A stretch of DNA of 64,000 nucleotides, taken from Rathayibacter sp. VKM Ac-2759. Its GTDB lineage: Bacteria; Actinomycetota; Actinomycetes; Actinomycetales; Microbacteriaceae. Under the pieces are notes generated by a model that did no database searches, was not told the DNA's origin, and saw only the letters and a list, made by a program, of their open reading frames with translations. Shown here one piece after another: positions 33,964 to 44,468 of the stretch. Every line of letters starts with the position of its first letter. Position 1 is the stretch's first letter. The stretch spans positions 682,001 to 746,000 of the forward strand of contig NZ_CP047176.1 of the NCBI RefSeq assembly GCF_009834225.1, in the 5' to 3' direction. Position numbers and translations under genes: made by a program.

Positions 33964-34883
33964 TGCTCGTTGTCCTTCCGGTTGAGCCAGGCCGACAGCG
34001 GGAAGATGATCGCCGCCACGACGAGGAAGAGGATGACGTTGCCCGCGGTCGAGAGACCGTAGAAGCCCGCCTGGTACTGCTTGTAGATCACGGAGGCGAC
34101 CACGTCGCTCGTGAAGCCCGGCCCGCCCTTCGTCATCGCCCAGATCAGGTCGAAGGAGCGCAGACCGCCGATGAGCGAGAGGAGCACGACCGTCACGGTC
34201 GCGGGGCGCAGGAGCGGCAGGGTGATGTGCCGGAAGTTGTGCCAGGCGCCGGCGCCGTCGACGCGGGCGGCCTCGAAGTAGTCCTGCGGGATCGCGACGA
34301 TGCCCGCGATGTAGATCAGGGTCGCGAGACCGACGCCCTTCCAGACGTCCACGAGCGCGACCGAGAACAGCGCCCACTGCGGATCCGTCAGCCAGCCGGG
34401 ACCCGCGACGCCGATCGCGGCGAGGCCCTGGTTGACGATCCCGTCGAAGGGGTCGAGCAGCACCTTGAAGGTGATGCCGATGCCGATCGTCGACACCAGC
34501 ACCGGGAAGAAGACGACGCTGCGGAGGAATCCGCGGCCGATGATCTGCGAGCTCAGCAGCAGCCCCAGGGCCATGCCGAGCACGATCTTCAGGCCCGAGG
34601 TGATCGCGGCGTAGACGAAGGTGTTCACGAAGCCGGTCGAGAGCGCCGGATCCTGGAAGAACGCGACGAAGTTGTCGAAGCCGATGAAGGTCGAGTCGAA
34701 CAGCGTCCAGCGCGTGAGCGAGAAGTAGAGCGAGGCGGCGGTCGGCACGAGGAAGAGCACCACGTAGAAGACGCCGGCGGGGAGGTAGAACCAGGTCGGG
34801 TAGGGGCTCTTCATGGCCCGGCGGCGCTGGGGCGGCTCCGCGGCGCGGGTGGGCGCGTGGCGCTTCTCCGTGAGTGTCGTCAT
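33960..34883 (-). CDS. Carbohydrate ABC transporter permease, MalF-type (CUT1)
   Basis: A 307-residue protein with six membrane helices. The first follows PYPTWFYLPAGVFYVVLFLV, and the EAA loop reads AIPQDYFEAARVDGAGAWHN. This is the first-permease (MalF/LacF/UgpA) subgroup of CUT1 importers. ATG 34883 gives the usual short basic lead; the frame open beyond it has no protein character. It is the middle gene of a three-gene transport operon. A stem-loop (arms near 34947-34955 and 34987-34995) just upstream, overlapping the binding-protein 3' end, could stabilise that part of the message. Confidence 0.92.
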   Translation of the reverse strand: MTTLTEKRHAPTRAAEPPQRRRAMKSPYPTWFYLPAGVFYVVLFLVPTAASLYFSLTRWTLFDSTFIGFDNFVAFFQDPALSTGFVNTFVYAAITSGLKIVLGMALGLLLSSQIIGRGFLRSVVFFPVLVSTIGIGITFKVLLDPFDGIVNQGLAAIGVAGPGWLTDPQWALFSVALVDVWKGVGLATLIYIAGIVAIPQDYFEAARVDGAGAWHNFRHITLPLLRPATVTVVLLSLIGGLRSFDLIWAMTKGGPGFTSDVVASVIYKQYQAGFYGLSTAGNVILFLVVAAIIFPLSAWLNRKDNEQ

Positions 34884-34980
34884 GGGATCTCCGTCGATCG
34901 GGATGCGAGGGGAAGAGGGAGCGGGTGCGGCGCGGCGAGCGAGGAGGGCGAGCCCTCCGTCCCTCACCGCGCCGCGGCGC

Positions 34981-36303
34981 TCACCAGCCTTCGAGGCCGA
35001 GCTGCTGGGCCTGCTTGGTGACGTCGTCGTCGTACTGCTTCGCGCCCTCGGCCGCGGGGGTGATGCCCGAGCCCACGGCGACCGTGATCTGCTCGAGCGC
35101 CGGGCCCTTGATCGGCGAGAGGAACTCGAGCGCGAGACCCGTGTCACCGCTGTCGAAGTACGGCTGCATGTCGGACACGAGCGCGGGCACGTCGTCCGGC
35201 AGCGTGCAGCCGTCGATCACGAACGGACCCTGGGGCGCCGCGACCTCGCTCTGGATGTCGCAGCTCTCGGGGGTCACGAGGAACGCCATCAGCTTCTTCG
35301 CGCTCTCGAGCTTCGCGCCCTCGGTCGACTTCGGGACGTAGACGGCGTTGGGCTGCCAGACCGTCAGCGGGTTCGAGTCGGCGGAGTCGCCGGGGAGCGG
35401 GAAGAGGCCGACCGTGTCGAGGGAGTCGGGGTAGTTCTGGATCAGCGGGCCGGCCGCGAAGGTCAGCATCGGGTACTGCGCACCCTCGCCGGTCGCGACC
35501 ATCCGGACGCCGTCGTCGTAGGTCGCGGAGGCGTAGTCCTCGTTGGTGAGGCCCGACTCGGCGACCTGCTGGAGGTGCTCGAAGCCCGCGAGCGCCGGCT
35601 CGTCGACGTACTTGGCCTTGTTGGCCGTGTAGTCGGCCGCCCACTCCGGGTCCTGCGCGAGCACGTTCGCGAAGTCGCCGAGCACGAAGAGCTGCGAGGT
35701 CCAGGTGTCGCCGTAGGTCTGGATGATCGGAGCCACGTCGCCGGCGGCCTTGATCGCCTCGCTGTTCGCGATGAACTCGTCCCAGGTCTTCGGCACGCTC
35801 AGGCCGAGCGAGCTGTAGACGTCCTTGTTGTAGAGCACCGCACCGCCCATCGCCTGGCCGAGCGGGATCCCGTAGAGGTCGGAGTCGGTCGAGACGACCG
35901 TGCGGAAGCCCTCGTCGAGCGAGTCGACCCAGGCCTCGTCCGAGAGCGGCGCGAGGTTCTGGTCGGGGTTGAGCGCCTGGAAGAGCGAGCCCGAGTTGTA
36001 GGCGAAGACGTCGTTCATCTCGCCGGTCGCGAGGCGCGTCTTGACGAGGTTGTCGCCCTCGCTGCCCTGGGGGCGGGTCTCGATGTCGAGGGTGATGTCG
36101 GGGTTCTCCTCCTCGAAGGCCGCCTTCAGCGCGTCCCAGAGCTCGACGGTCGCCGTCTGGTTGTCGATGAGGACGCTCAGCGTCGACCCGTCCGCGGAGT
36201 CACCGCCTCCGCCTCCGGTGCTGCAGCCGGTGAGCGCGAGAGCGAGAGCCGCTCCTCCTGCGCCGAGGGCGAGCAGGGCTCGCCGGTTCTGTCGGAACGA
36301 CAT
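34981..36303 (-). CDS. Extracellular sugar-binding lipoprotein (ABC importer)
   Basis: A 440-residue lipoprotein. The signal has an RRALLALGAGGAALALALTG core and a lipobox LTGC. It is followed by a Gly/Ser linker and a bilobed family-1 solute-binding protein (LSVLIDNQTATVELWDALKA, then FEEENPDITLDIE). It delivers an oligosaccharide or glycoside to the two adjacent permeases. GGAGG stands about 7 bases before ATG 36303. A strong promoter lies about 100 bases upstream. Given the GH78 gene across the divergent region, rhamnose-containing glycosides are a likely substrate (inference). Confidence 0.93.
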   Translation of the reverse strand: MSFRQNRRALLALGAGGAALALALTGCSTGGGGGDSADGSTLSVLIDNQTATVELWDALKAAFEEENPDITLDIETRPQGSEGDNLVKTRLATGEMNDVFAYNSGSLFQALNPDQNLAPLSDEAWVDSLDEGFRTVVSTDSDLYGIPLGQAMGGAVLYNKDVYSSLGLSVPKTWDEFIANSEAIKAAGDVAPIIQTYGDTWTSQLFVLGDFANVLAQDPEWAADYTANKAKYVDEPALAGFEHLQQVAESGLTNEDYASATYDDGVRMVATGEGAQYPMLTFAAGPLIQNYPDSLDTVGLFPLPGDSADSNPLTVWQPNAVYVPKSTEGAKLESAKKLMAFLVTPESCDIQSEVAAPQGPFVIDGCTLPDDVPALVSDMQPYFDSGDTGLALEFLSPIKGPALEQITVAVGSGITPAAEGAKQYDDDVTKQAQQLGLEGW

Positions 36304-36399
36304 CCAATACCTCCATGTATCGACAACTTCACTGTTGCGGGGGTGCCCGAGGCGCCGATCCCGATCGCTCGAAGGCGACTCGAGAAGCGGCGCAGGGAG

Positions 36400-36429
36400 A
36401 ACATACGTCCGCTCCGTGAAACGTGTCAA
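36400..36429 (-). promoter_or_regulatory. Sigma70-type promoter for the sugar ABC operon
   Basis: On the minus strand TTGACA (36429-36424) is followed after 18 bases by TATGTT (36405-36400), a near-consensus promoter. Transcription would start near 36393, giving a leader of about 90 bases before ATG 36303. Confidence 0.75.
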
Positions 36430-36459
36430 TCGATCTACGGAAAGTCGTGGACCGATCTA

Positions 36460-36469
36460 CACGATCGTG
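36460..36469. promoter_or_regulatory. CACGATCGTG palindrome, candidate LacI operator
   Basis: A perfect 10-base palindrome lies 31 bases upstream of the -35 of the ABC operon and about 100 bases before the divergent lacI gene. LacI-family proteins bind such short centre-symmetric sites. Binding is not shown; CGATCTAC occurs twice nearby as a direct repeat. Confidence 0.45.
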
Positions 36470-36516
36470 AATGAACCGTTACAGTGGCGTTCGCGGCATC
36501 GCTCGGCGAGCCGTGT

Positions 36517-36550
36517 CCAGGCAGATTCGACCAGGCAGATTCGACCAGGT
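36517..36550. repeat. 14-base tandem repeat just before the lacI gene
   Basis: CCAGGCAGATTCGA occurs twice head-to-tail (36517-36530 and 36531-36544) and a third partial copy (CCAGG) follows. It ends 17 bases before the start codon, inside the probable lacI leader or promoter. Confidence 0.75.
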
Positions 36551-36567
36551 ACAGGGGGGAGGCCGCG

Positions 36568-37602
36568 ATGAGCTCGACCGACAGCGTCCGCAGCCATGCG
36601 ACCATCCAGGACGTCGCCCTCCGCGCCGGCGTCTCGCGCGCCGCCGTCTCGAAGGTGATCCGCAACGCCTACGGCGTGAGCCCGGCGATGCGCGAGCGAG
36701 TGACAACGGCGATCGACGAGCTCGACTACCGCCCCAGCGTCGCCGCGCGGGCGATGCGCGGCTCCAGCTTCACCATCGGCGTCGAGGTCCCGCACCTGGG
36801 CAACGCGTTCTTCAACCGCATCGTCACGGGAGCCAGCGCCGCTCTCGAGGGCAGCCGCTACCAGCTCATCGTCGCCCCCGCGCAGAGTGATCTCGGCGAG
36901 GGGTTCCGCGCCATCGAGGCGCTCGTCGACCGGCAGGTCGACGGCCTGATCGCCGTCTCGCCGATGGTCGAGCCCGCCTGGCTCGAGCGCCTCGCCCGCC
37001 GCACCCCGATCGTGATGCTCGGCCGCCACGACGAGTCGATCGGCTACGACACCGTGACCAACGACGACGTCGCCGGCACCGACGCCGTGATGGACCACCT
37101 CTTCGCGCTCGGGCACCGCCGCATCGCGCACCTCACCGTCAGCGAGCAGATCACCGGCCGGGTGGTCGGCGCCCCGCACTCCGTCCGGCTCGTGCGGTAC
37201 GAGCAGCGGATGCGCGAGGCGGGTCTCGCCGACGCGGTGCAGGTGCTGCACCTCGACCCCGTCGTCGAGAACGCGCGCGCCCGCTCGCTCGAGGTGTTCC
37301 TCTCGGACGCGCGGCCGACCGCCCTCTTCGCCGGCAACGACTCCCTCGCCCTCGACGCCCTCTGGGCGCGCGACGATGCAGGACTCACCTCCGCCGACGT
37401 CTCGATCGTCGGCTACGACGACATCGAGGTCGCCGGCCACCCCGGCATCTCGCTGACGACCGTCGACCAGCACGGCGAGGAGCTCGGCGACCGCGCCGTG
37501 CGCCTCCTGCTCGAGCGCCTCGACGGGCGGACGGAGCCGGTGCACTTCGAGCGGGAGCCGATCCTGCGCGTGCGCTCCTCCTCCGGCCCCCGCCTCTCCT
37601 GA
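36568..37602 (+). CDS. LacI family transcriptional regulator of the glycoside locus
   Basis: A 344-residue regulator. The N-terminal HTH (ATIQDVALRAGVSRAAVSKV, then hinge SPAMRERVTTAIDELDYRPS) is followed by a periplasmic-binding-protein-like sensor domain that ends with the usual GYDDIEVAGHPGISLTTVDQ segment. It should repress the divergent ABC operon and/or the downstream alpha-rhamnosidase in the absence of an inducing sugar. GGGGGGAGG stands 6 bases before ATG 36568; the in-frame start at 36484 would add residues encoded by the tandem repeat and is less likely. Confidence 0.92.
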   Translation: MSSTDSVRSHATIQDVALRAGVSRAAVSKVIRNAYGVSPAMRERVTTAIDELDYRPSVAARAMRGSSFTIGVEVPHLGNAFFNRIVTGASAALEGSRYQLIVAPAQSDLGEGFRAIEALVDRQVDGLIAVSPMVEPAWLERLARRTPIVMLGRHDESIGYDTVTNDDVAGTDAVMDHLFALGHRRIAHLTVSEQITGRVVGAPHSVRLVRYEQRMREAGLADAVQVLHLDPVVENARARSLEVFLSDARPTALFAGNDSLALDALWARDDAGLTSADVSIVGYDDIEVAGHPGISLTTVDQHGEELGDRAVRLLLERLDGRTEPVHFEREPILRVRSSSGPRLS

Positions 37603-37636
37603 TCCACCCCTCACACCACCACGCAGAAGGACGACG

Positions 37637-39886
37637 ATGACCGACTGGACCGCCCGCTTCCTGGCCCCCGACGACGACTTCGACGGCGCCGCCCCCCTCC
37701 TCCGCCGCGAGACCCCGCTCGAGACCGGGCACGGCGACGTCGTCTCGGCGACCCTGCGCCTCTCGGCGCTCGGCATCGTCGAGGCGACCGTGAACGGCAG
37801 CCCCGCCTCCGACGAGCTCTTCACCCCGGGCTGGACGAGCTACGAGTGGCGGCTCCGCTACTCCGAGCACGATGTCACGAGCCTCGTCTCGGGCGACTCC
37901 GTCGTCATCGGTCTCGCCCTCGGCGACGGCTGGTACCGCGGCCGGCTCAGCTGGGGCGAGGGCGCGGAGCCCTACGGCACCGAGATCGCCGGCGCGGCCG
38001 AGCTGCGGATCCGCTTCGCCGACGGCCACGAGCAGCTGATCGCGGCCGATGACTCCTGGCGCGCCGGGCCGAGCTCGACCACCGCCGACAGCCTCTACGA
38101 CGGCCAGGACATCGACGCCCGCCGTGAGCCGCACGGCTGGACGAGCGCCGGATTCGACGATTCGGGCTGGGGCGGCGTGCACGAGGTCGAGGTCGACCCC
38201 GCGATGCTCGAGCCCTACATCGCCCCGCCCGTGCGCCGTCTCGCCGAGATCGCGCCGCAGAGGATCTGGACGAGCCCGTCCGGCCGCACCCTCGTCGACT
38301 TCGGCGAGAACCTCGTCGGCTGGATCCGCGTCGCGGTCAGCGGGCCGGAGGGGACCGTCGTCACCCTGCGCCACGCCGAGGTCCTCGAGGACGACGAGCT
38401 GGGTGTGCGCCCGCTGCGCGAGGCGAGGGCGACCGATCGCTTCACCCTCTCCGGAGGCGCGGACGTCTTCGAGCCGACGCTCACCTTCCACGGTTTCCGC
38501 TACGCCGAGGTCGAGGGCTGGCCCGGTGAGATCGAGCCCGGCGCCCTCACCGCGGTCGTCGTCAGCAGCGACCTGCGCCGCATCGGCACCTTCCGCAGCT
38601 CCGAGCCGCTGCTCGACCAGCTGCACGACAACGTGTTCCGCGGGATGCGCGGCAACTTCCTCGATGTGCCGACCGACTGCCCGCAGCGTGACGAGCGCCT
38701 CGGCTGGACGGGCGACATCGCCGCCTTCGCGCCGACCGCCGTCTACCTCGCCGATGCCGAGGACTTCCTCCGCGACTGGCTGCGCGACCTGGCCCTCGAG
38801 CAGCAGCACCACGACGGCGCCGTGCCGTTCGTCGTGCCCGACGTGCTGAAGCGCCGCGCGGCCGAGACCAGCTTCCCTCCCATGGACTCGACCGCCCTCT
38901 GGAGCGACGCCGCGGCCTGGGTGCCGTGGGCGGTCTGGCAGGCGTACGGCGACGAGGCGGTGCTCGAGGAGTCGTTCGAGTCGATGGCCTCGCACGCCCG
39001 CCGCGTCCGCTCCAAGCTGTCCGATTCCGGGGTCTGGGACACCGGCTTCCAGTTCGGCGACTGGCTCGACCCCGACGCGGCCCCCGACAAGCCGGCCGAC
39101 GCGAAGGCCGACACCGGAGTGGTCGCCACGGCCTGCGCGTACCGCACCGCCCGCATCGTCGCCGACACCGCCGCGGTGCTCGGCCGCGACGACGAGGCGC
39201 GCGAGTTCTCCGCGATGGCGTCCGAGCTGCGCGAGGCGTTCCGCGCGAAGTACGTCGCCGACCAGCGCGTCTTCAGCGACTGCACGACCGTCTACTCCCT
39301 CGCGATCGTCTTCGGCCTGCTCGACGACTCCGAGCTGGGCTGGGCCGGCGACCGCCTCGCCGAGCTCGTCGCCGAGAGCGGCTACACGATCTCGACCGGC
39401 TTCGCGGGCACGCCGTTCATCACCGACGCGCTGTCGTCGACGGGGCACATCGACGCCGCCTACCGCCTGCTGCTGCAGCGCGAGTGCCCCTCGTGGCTGT
39501 ATCCGGTGACGATGGGCGCGACGACGGTCTGGGAGCGTTGGGACTCGATGCTGCCCGACGGCACCATCAACCCGGGCGAGATGACGAGCTTCAACCACTA
39601 CGCCCTGGGCGCCGTCGCCGACTGGCTGCACCGCGTCGTCGGCGGCCTCGCGCCGCTCGATCCCGGCTACTCGCGCCTCCTGATCGCCCCGCAGCCCGGC
39701 GGCGACCTCACCTGGGCCGAGTCGACGCTCGAGACCCCGCACGGCCTCGCGAGCGTGCGCTGGGACCGCGACGGCTCCGACGTCTCCCTCGCCGTCACCG
39801 TGCCCGCCGGCGCGACCGCCGTCGTCCGCGCGGCCGGCGCCCCCGACCGCGAGCTCGGGGCGGGGGAGCACACGCTGACGCTCTGA
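37637..39886 (+). CDS. GH78 alpha-L-rhamnosidase
   Basis: A 749-residue enzyme without a signal peptide, so probably cytoplasmic. N-terminal beta domains (ALGIVEATVNGSPASDELFT, then FTPGWTSYEWRLRY) precede the (alpha/alpha)6 catalytic barrel. The GH78 hallmark DVPTDCPQRDERLGWTGD lies at residues 343-360, and GATTVWERWDSMLPDGTINP follows in the barrel. A C-terminal beta domain closes the protein. The family removes terminal alpha-L-rhamnose from plant glycosides or polysaccharides. It follows the LacI gene by 34 bases, so it is likely co-transcribed and fed by the ABC importer. Confidence 0.93.
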   Translation: MTDWTARFLAPDDDFDGAAPLLRRETPLETGHGDVVSATLRLSALGIVEATVNGSPASDELFTPGWTSYEWRLRYSEHDVTSLVSGDSVVIGLALGDGWYRGRLSWGEGAEPYGTEIAGAAELRIRFADGHEQLIAADDSWRAGPSSTTADSLYDGQDIDARREPHGWTSAGFDDSGWGGVHEVEVDPAMLEPYIAPPVRRLAEIAPQRIWTSPSGRTLVDFGENLVGWIRVAVSGPEGTVVTLRHAEVLEDDELGVRPLREARATDRFTLSGGADVFEPTLTFHGFRYAEVEGWPGEIEPGALTAVVVSSDLRRIGTFRSSEPLLDQLHDNVFRGMRGNFLDVPTDCPQRDERLGWTGDIAAFAPTAVYLADAEDFLRDWLRDLALEQQHHDGAVPFVVPDVLKRRAAETSFPPMDSTALWSDAAAWVPWAVWQAYGDEAVLEESFESMASHARRVRSKLSDSGVWDTGFQFGDWLDPDAAPDKPADAKADTGVVATACAYRTARIVADTAAVLGRDDEAREFSAMASELREAFRAKYVADQRVFSDCTTVYSLAIVFGLLDDSELGWAGDRLAELVAESGYTISTGFAGTPFITDALSSTGHIDAAYRLLLQRECPSWLYPVTMGATTVWERWDSMLPDGTINPGEMTSFNHYALGAVADWLHRVVGGLAPLDPGYSRLLIAPQPGGDLTWAESTLETPHGLASVRWDRDGSDVSLAVTVPAGATAVVRAAGAPDRELGAGEHTLTL

Positions 39887-39893
39887 GCGGAGC

Positions 39894-39922
39894 GGGCCCG
39901 GCGCTTTCGAGGCGTCGGGCCC
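39894..39922. terminator. Hairpin between GH78 gene and convergent AbiEii-like gene
   Basis: GGGCCCGGCGC (39894-39904) pairs with GCGTCGGGCCC (39912-39922) with one G-T pair around a 7-base loop. It starts 7 bases after the GH78 stop and can act on both converging transcripts. Confidence 0.75.
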
Positions 39923-39944
39923 CTCGGTCATCCGGTGATGGCGA

Positions 39945-40724
39945 TCACCGTCCAGCTCGCGCCGTGCTCTCCGCGACATGGGCGCGGACGAGATAGACGA
40001 ATCGGGCCGCAGGGATGTCCGCTTCGCGAAGCATCCGGTTCGAGCGCGCTCCCCGAGCCAGCCGATGAAGCACTTCGGCGGTGTCCCGTCGCGCTCCGCC
40101 GCCGCCCGCCGTTCCGATCCTCCACCCGCCGATGGCGTCCGAAGAATGACTGTCACGTATCTCGAGCAGGTTGAAGAGATCGACGAGATCCTTCTCGGAG
40201 TGACGCGAATCGAAGGCCAGTGCCTTGAGGACCAGCGCCCCTTCGACTCGTGGCACTCGCGTCGAGAAGGCGAGAACACTTCCGCCCATCAGTGTGACCT
40301 CGATGCCGATGCGAAGCGGATCGACGAGCGCTAGATGCAGACCGGGCGCGCCGTCGAAAGCGCGACCGCCGTACTCGGCGCTCTCGAATCTGCCGGACGC
40401 CGACGTGACGAGGATGTCGATGACGCGATCGTCGAGTTCGTAGTGATTGCCGCGGAGCGCGGAGTATCCGGCGTCGACCAGTCGGTCGTGCAGAGTGCCC
40501 GCAGCCGCGATCACGGGGTCGATGCCCGCGTCGGCGTCACTCGTCCTCCGCAGGAGTACGCCTGAGCTGGGAAACGCTTCGCAGAGCAGCGCGACCATCT
40601 GGCCTCCGACGATGCATGCCTCATCGAGGTCTTCTATGGCGGCCGATGCGTCGCTGAGGGCTCGGAAGGCCGAGTCATCGGCCTGGGAGATCGAGACTGT
40701 CGTGACCGTTCTCACCGGGTCCAT
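39945..40724 (-). CDS. AbiEii-like nucleotidyltransferase (putative toxin)
   Basis: A 259-residue protein with the two marks of minimal nucleotidyltransferases. A glycine motif IVGGQMVALL (38-47) is followed by RTSDADAGID (60-69), matching the GG...(R/T)S-D-D pattern that binds metal and nucleotide. AbiEii toxins of type IV systems have this arrangement and can modify tRNA or NTPs. It overlaps the upstream HTH gene by 13 bases (start 40724 inside the previous stop region), so translation is coupled. Similarity beyond the motifs could not be tested, so the family call is provisional. Confidence 0.6.
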   Translation of the reverse strand: MDPVRTVTTVSISQADDSAFRALSDASAAIEDLDEACIVGGQMVALLCEAFPSSGVLLRRTSDADAGIDPVIAAAGTLHDRLVDAGYSALRGNHYELDDRVIDILVTSASGRFESAEYGGRAFDGAPGLHLALVDPLRIGIEVTLMGGSVLAFSTRVPRVEGALVLKALAFDSRHSEKDLVDLFNLLEIRDSHSSDAIGGWRIGTAGGGGARRDTAEVLHRLARGARSNRMLREADIPAARFVYLVRAHVAESTARAGR

Positions 40725-41689
40725 GCCGTCAGCTCCCTTGCCAGCAGATGATCGGCGGCTTCTTCGGCATCCGCGCCGCCGCTGTTCAGCACGTCCCACG
40801 CGGCCAGGATCGGATCTGCGGATTCCCCGCCCGGATACCACGCCTGCGCTGTGCTCCAGATCGTGCGATCCTCGGGAACGGTCACGCGGAGTGTCGCTTC
40901 TCCCGGGTCCGATTCCGCGAACCCGAGTGAGTCCAGTGGAAGGCCGCTCTCCGCGTAGAGCACAGCGAAGCGCGGCCGGCGCCAGGGGGCCACGTGATCG
41001 GCGGTGACATCTCCGGACGGCAGCGCCTTCGCTCCCGCGGCGAGCGCAGCGCGGGCCTGTTCCAGAATCGGCTTTCCCGAGTACCAGAGCTGGGAGACGC
41101 CCCCTGGACCCGGGTACTCGTCGAGGAAGCGTCTCGCGACATCTACCGGATCGCGCGCCACCCATCCCCGGTTCGACTTCTCTGCCAACGAAGGATCCGC
41201 GCGGAGGATCTTCGAGACGGCCATCTGGGAGACGCCGCACTCCTGCGCCAGATGCGCTTGGCTTCGTCCGACCGCGGTTCTGCTCAGAGCTCGGTAGAGA
41301 GCGAATCTGCCCCAGGGAGGCCGGTGTCGCTGTGCCCGTGGAGATGCCCCTGGACCTGACTGCGATGACAGGTCGCGTCCGCCGAGAATGACCACACGAT
41401 CGCCCGTTCCTATCAGAGCGAGCCCGGGGTCGACGAGTGCAGCTCGCCGTGTGGCGACGCTCGTACGAGGCGTGACGTACGCGGTGATGCGCTGATCGGT
41501 CGACGCGGCGCTGCGGGTGCGCATCTCTGCTGTGGTCGGCGGCGTCGATCTGGAGATCAGAACGACCTCGGCCTCGACGATCCCCGGAACGGTGATCCAG
41601 AGTCGTCGGGCGTCGAGGACCCGGATGGCCGCCCCGGCTTCGAGCAGCACCTCACTGACGAGTGCGGACGGATCGTGGGACTGGTTCAT
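40712..41689 (-). CDS. AbiEi-like HTH protein (putative antitoxin/regulator)
   Basis: A 325-residue protein. A central helix-turn-helix (SQAHLAQECGVSQMAVSKIL, about 150-170) is flanked by an N-terminal strand-rich domain (RLWITVPGIVEAEVVLISRS) and a C-terminal domain that could bind the partner. The order wHTH gene then nucleotidyltransferase gene matches AbiE systems, where AbiEi represses its own promoter. A perfect 12-bp inverted repeat lies directly upstream. No ribosome site is visible and a TAGAAT box ends six bases before the ATG, so the mRNA is probably leaderless. Confidence 0.6.
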   Translation of the reverse strand: MNQSHDPSALVSEVLLEAGAAIRVLDARRLWITVPGIVEAEVVLISRSTPPTTAEMRTRSAASTDQRITAYVTPRTSVATRRAALVDPGLALIGTGDRVVILGGRDLSSQSGPGASPRAQRHRPPWGRFALYRALSRTAVGRSQAHLAQECGVSQMAVSKILRADPSLAEKSNRGWVARDPVDVARRFLDEYPGPGGVSQLWYSGKPILEQARAALAAGAKALPSGDVTADHVAPWRRPRFAVLYAESGLPLDSLGFAESDPGEATLRVTVPEDRTIWSTAQAWYPGGESADPILAAWDVLNSGGADAEEAADHLLARELTAWTR

Positions 41690-41695
41690 CAGGCC

Positions 41696-41736
41696 ATTCT
41701 AAAACCTCATCTGCATATTCACCTATGAGGTTTTAG
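41696..41736 (-). promoter_or_regulatory. Leaderless promoter and 12-bp inverted repeat of the AbiE-like operon
   Basis: CTAAAACCTCAT (41699-41710) and ATGAGGTTTTAG (41725-41736) are a perfect inverted repeat with a 14-base spacer. On the minus strand TAGAAT (41701-41696) overlaps one arm and lies six bases before the start codon. Repressor binding here would block the promoter, as known for AbiEi proteins that bind inverted repeats at their own promoter. Confidence 0.75.
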
Positions 41737-41762
41737 GAGGGCGGGAAGAGCACGATTTCTGC

Positions 41763-41775
41763 GGAGTGTGCAAGA

Positions 41776-41784
<9 letters not shown>
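41763..41784. promoter_or_regulatory. GGAGTG-N10-CACTCC palindrome, candidate TetR operator
   Basis: Six-base perfect arms (41763-41768 and 41779-41784) surround ten bases that also contain TGCA-AGAA-TGCA. The site overlaps the first ATG (41776) and abuts the second (41785) of the tetR gene, an expected place for autorepression. Confidence 0.6.
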
Positions 41785-44006
<2,222 letters not shown>

Positions 44007-44015
44007 CCGCGGGCC

Positions 44016-44046
44016 ACCCGTGCACGCCTCCTCGGCGTGCGCGGGT
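44016..44046. terminator. Hairpin terminator after the DHA2 gene
   Basis: ACCCGTGCACGC (44016-44027) pairs with GCGTGCGCGGGT (44035-44046) over 12 positions with one G-T pair. It starts 9 bases after the DHA2 stop and touches the stop of the convergent small gene, so it serves both. Confidence 0.8.
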
Positions 44047-44342
44047 CAGGCCGCGATCTCGTCCTCGAGCGGGTCGTCCTCGAGGGGGTCGGTCGGCTCG
44101 TCGAGCGGCTCGAGCTCGCCGGCCAGCCGCGACCGCTCGACGCCCGCGATGAGCACGGCGAACGCCTCCTCGAGCGAGTCCGCGTCGCGCAGCAGCACGC
44201 GCTCGCCGCTCTCGACGTCGAGTCGCACGGTCTTGTAGACCGGTCGCGGCAGATCGGCGGCGAAGGTGATCAGGCCGAGCGCCACGCCGGTCCGGCGGGC
44301 GCGCGCGATCCAGCGGTTGGAGTGGGTGCGGAGCAGGATCAT
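44046..44342 (-). CDS. Small hypothetical protein, 98 aa
   Basis: I do not recognise a family. The N-terminus is basic and strand-like (ILLRTHSNRWIARARRTGVA) and the C-terminus is very acidic (DEPTDPLEDDPLEDEIAA). ATG 44342 is chosen because the upstream in-frame sequence (up to 44462) is Arg/Pro-rich without structure; the ribosome site is weak. The layout suggests a small cytoplasmic protein. Confidence 0.5.
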   Translation of the reverse strand: MILLRTHSNRWIARARRTGVALGLITFAADLPRPVYKTVRLDVESGERVLLRDADSLEEAFAVLIAGVERSRLAGELEPLDEPTDPLEDDPLEDEIAA

Positions 44343-44468
44343 GGCCGTGCCGTTCTCGAGGCGGGGGTGGTTCAGCGGGGGAGGTGTGCGTGGATCCTCT
44401 CGAAGCTTCCTGCATGAACGTCCCCGAGTCCCGCACTTGACATCAGTGGCGCGATCCGTCATCTCGCG

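Noticed and set aside
37385..40279. Long minus-strand frame opposite lacI and the GH78 gene
   Set aside because: Low-complexity Arg/Gly/Ala product; the plus strand carries clear LacI and GH78 hallmarks.
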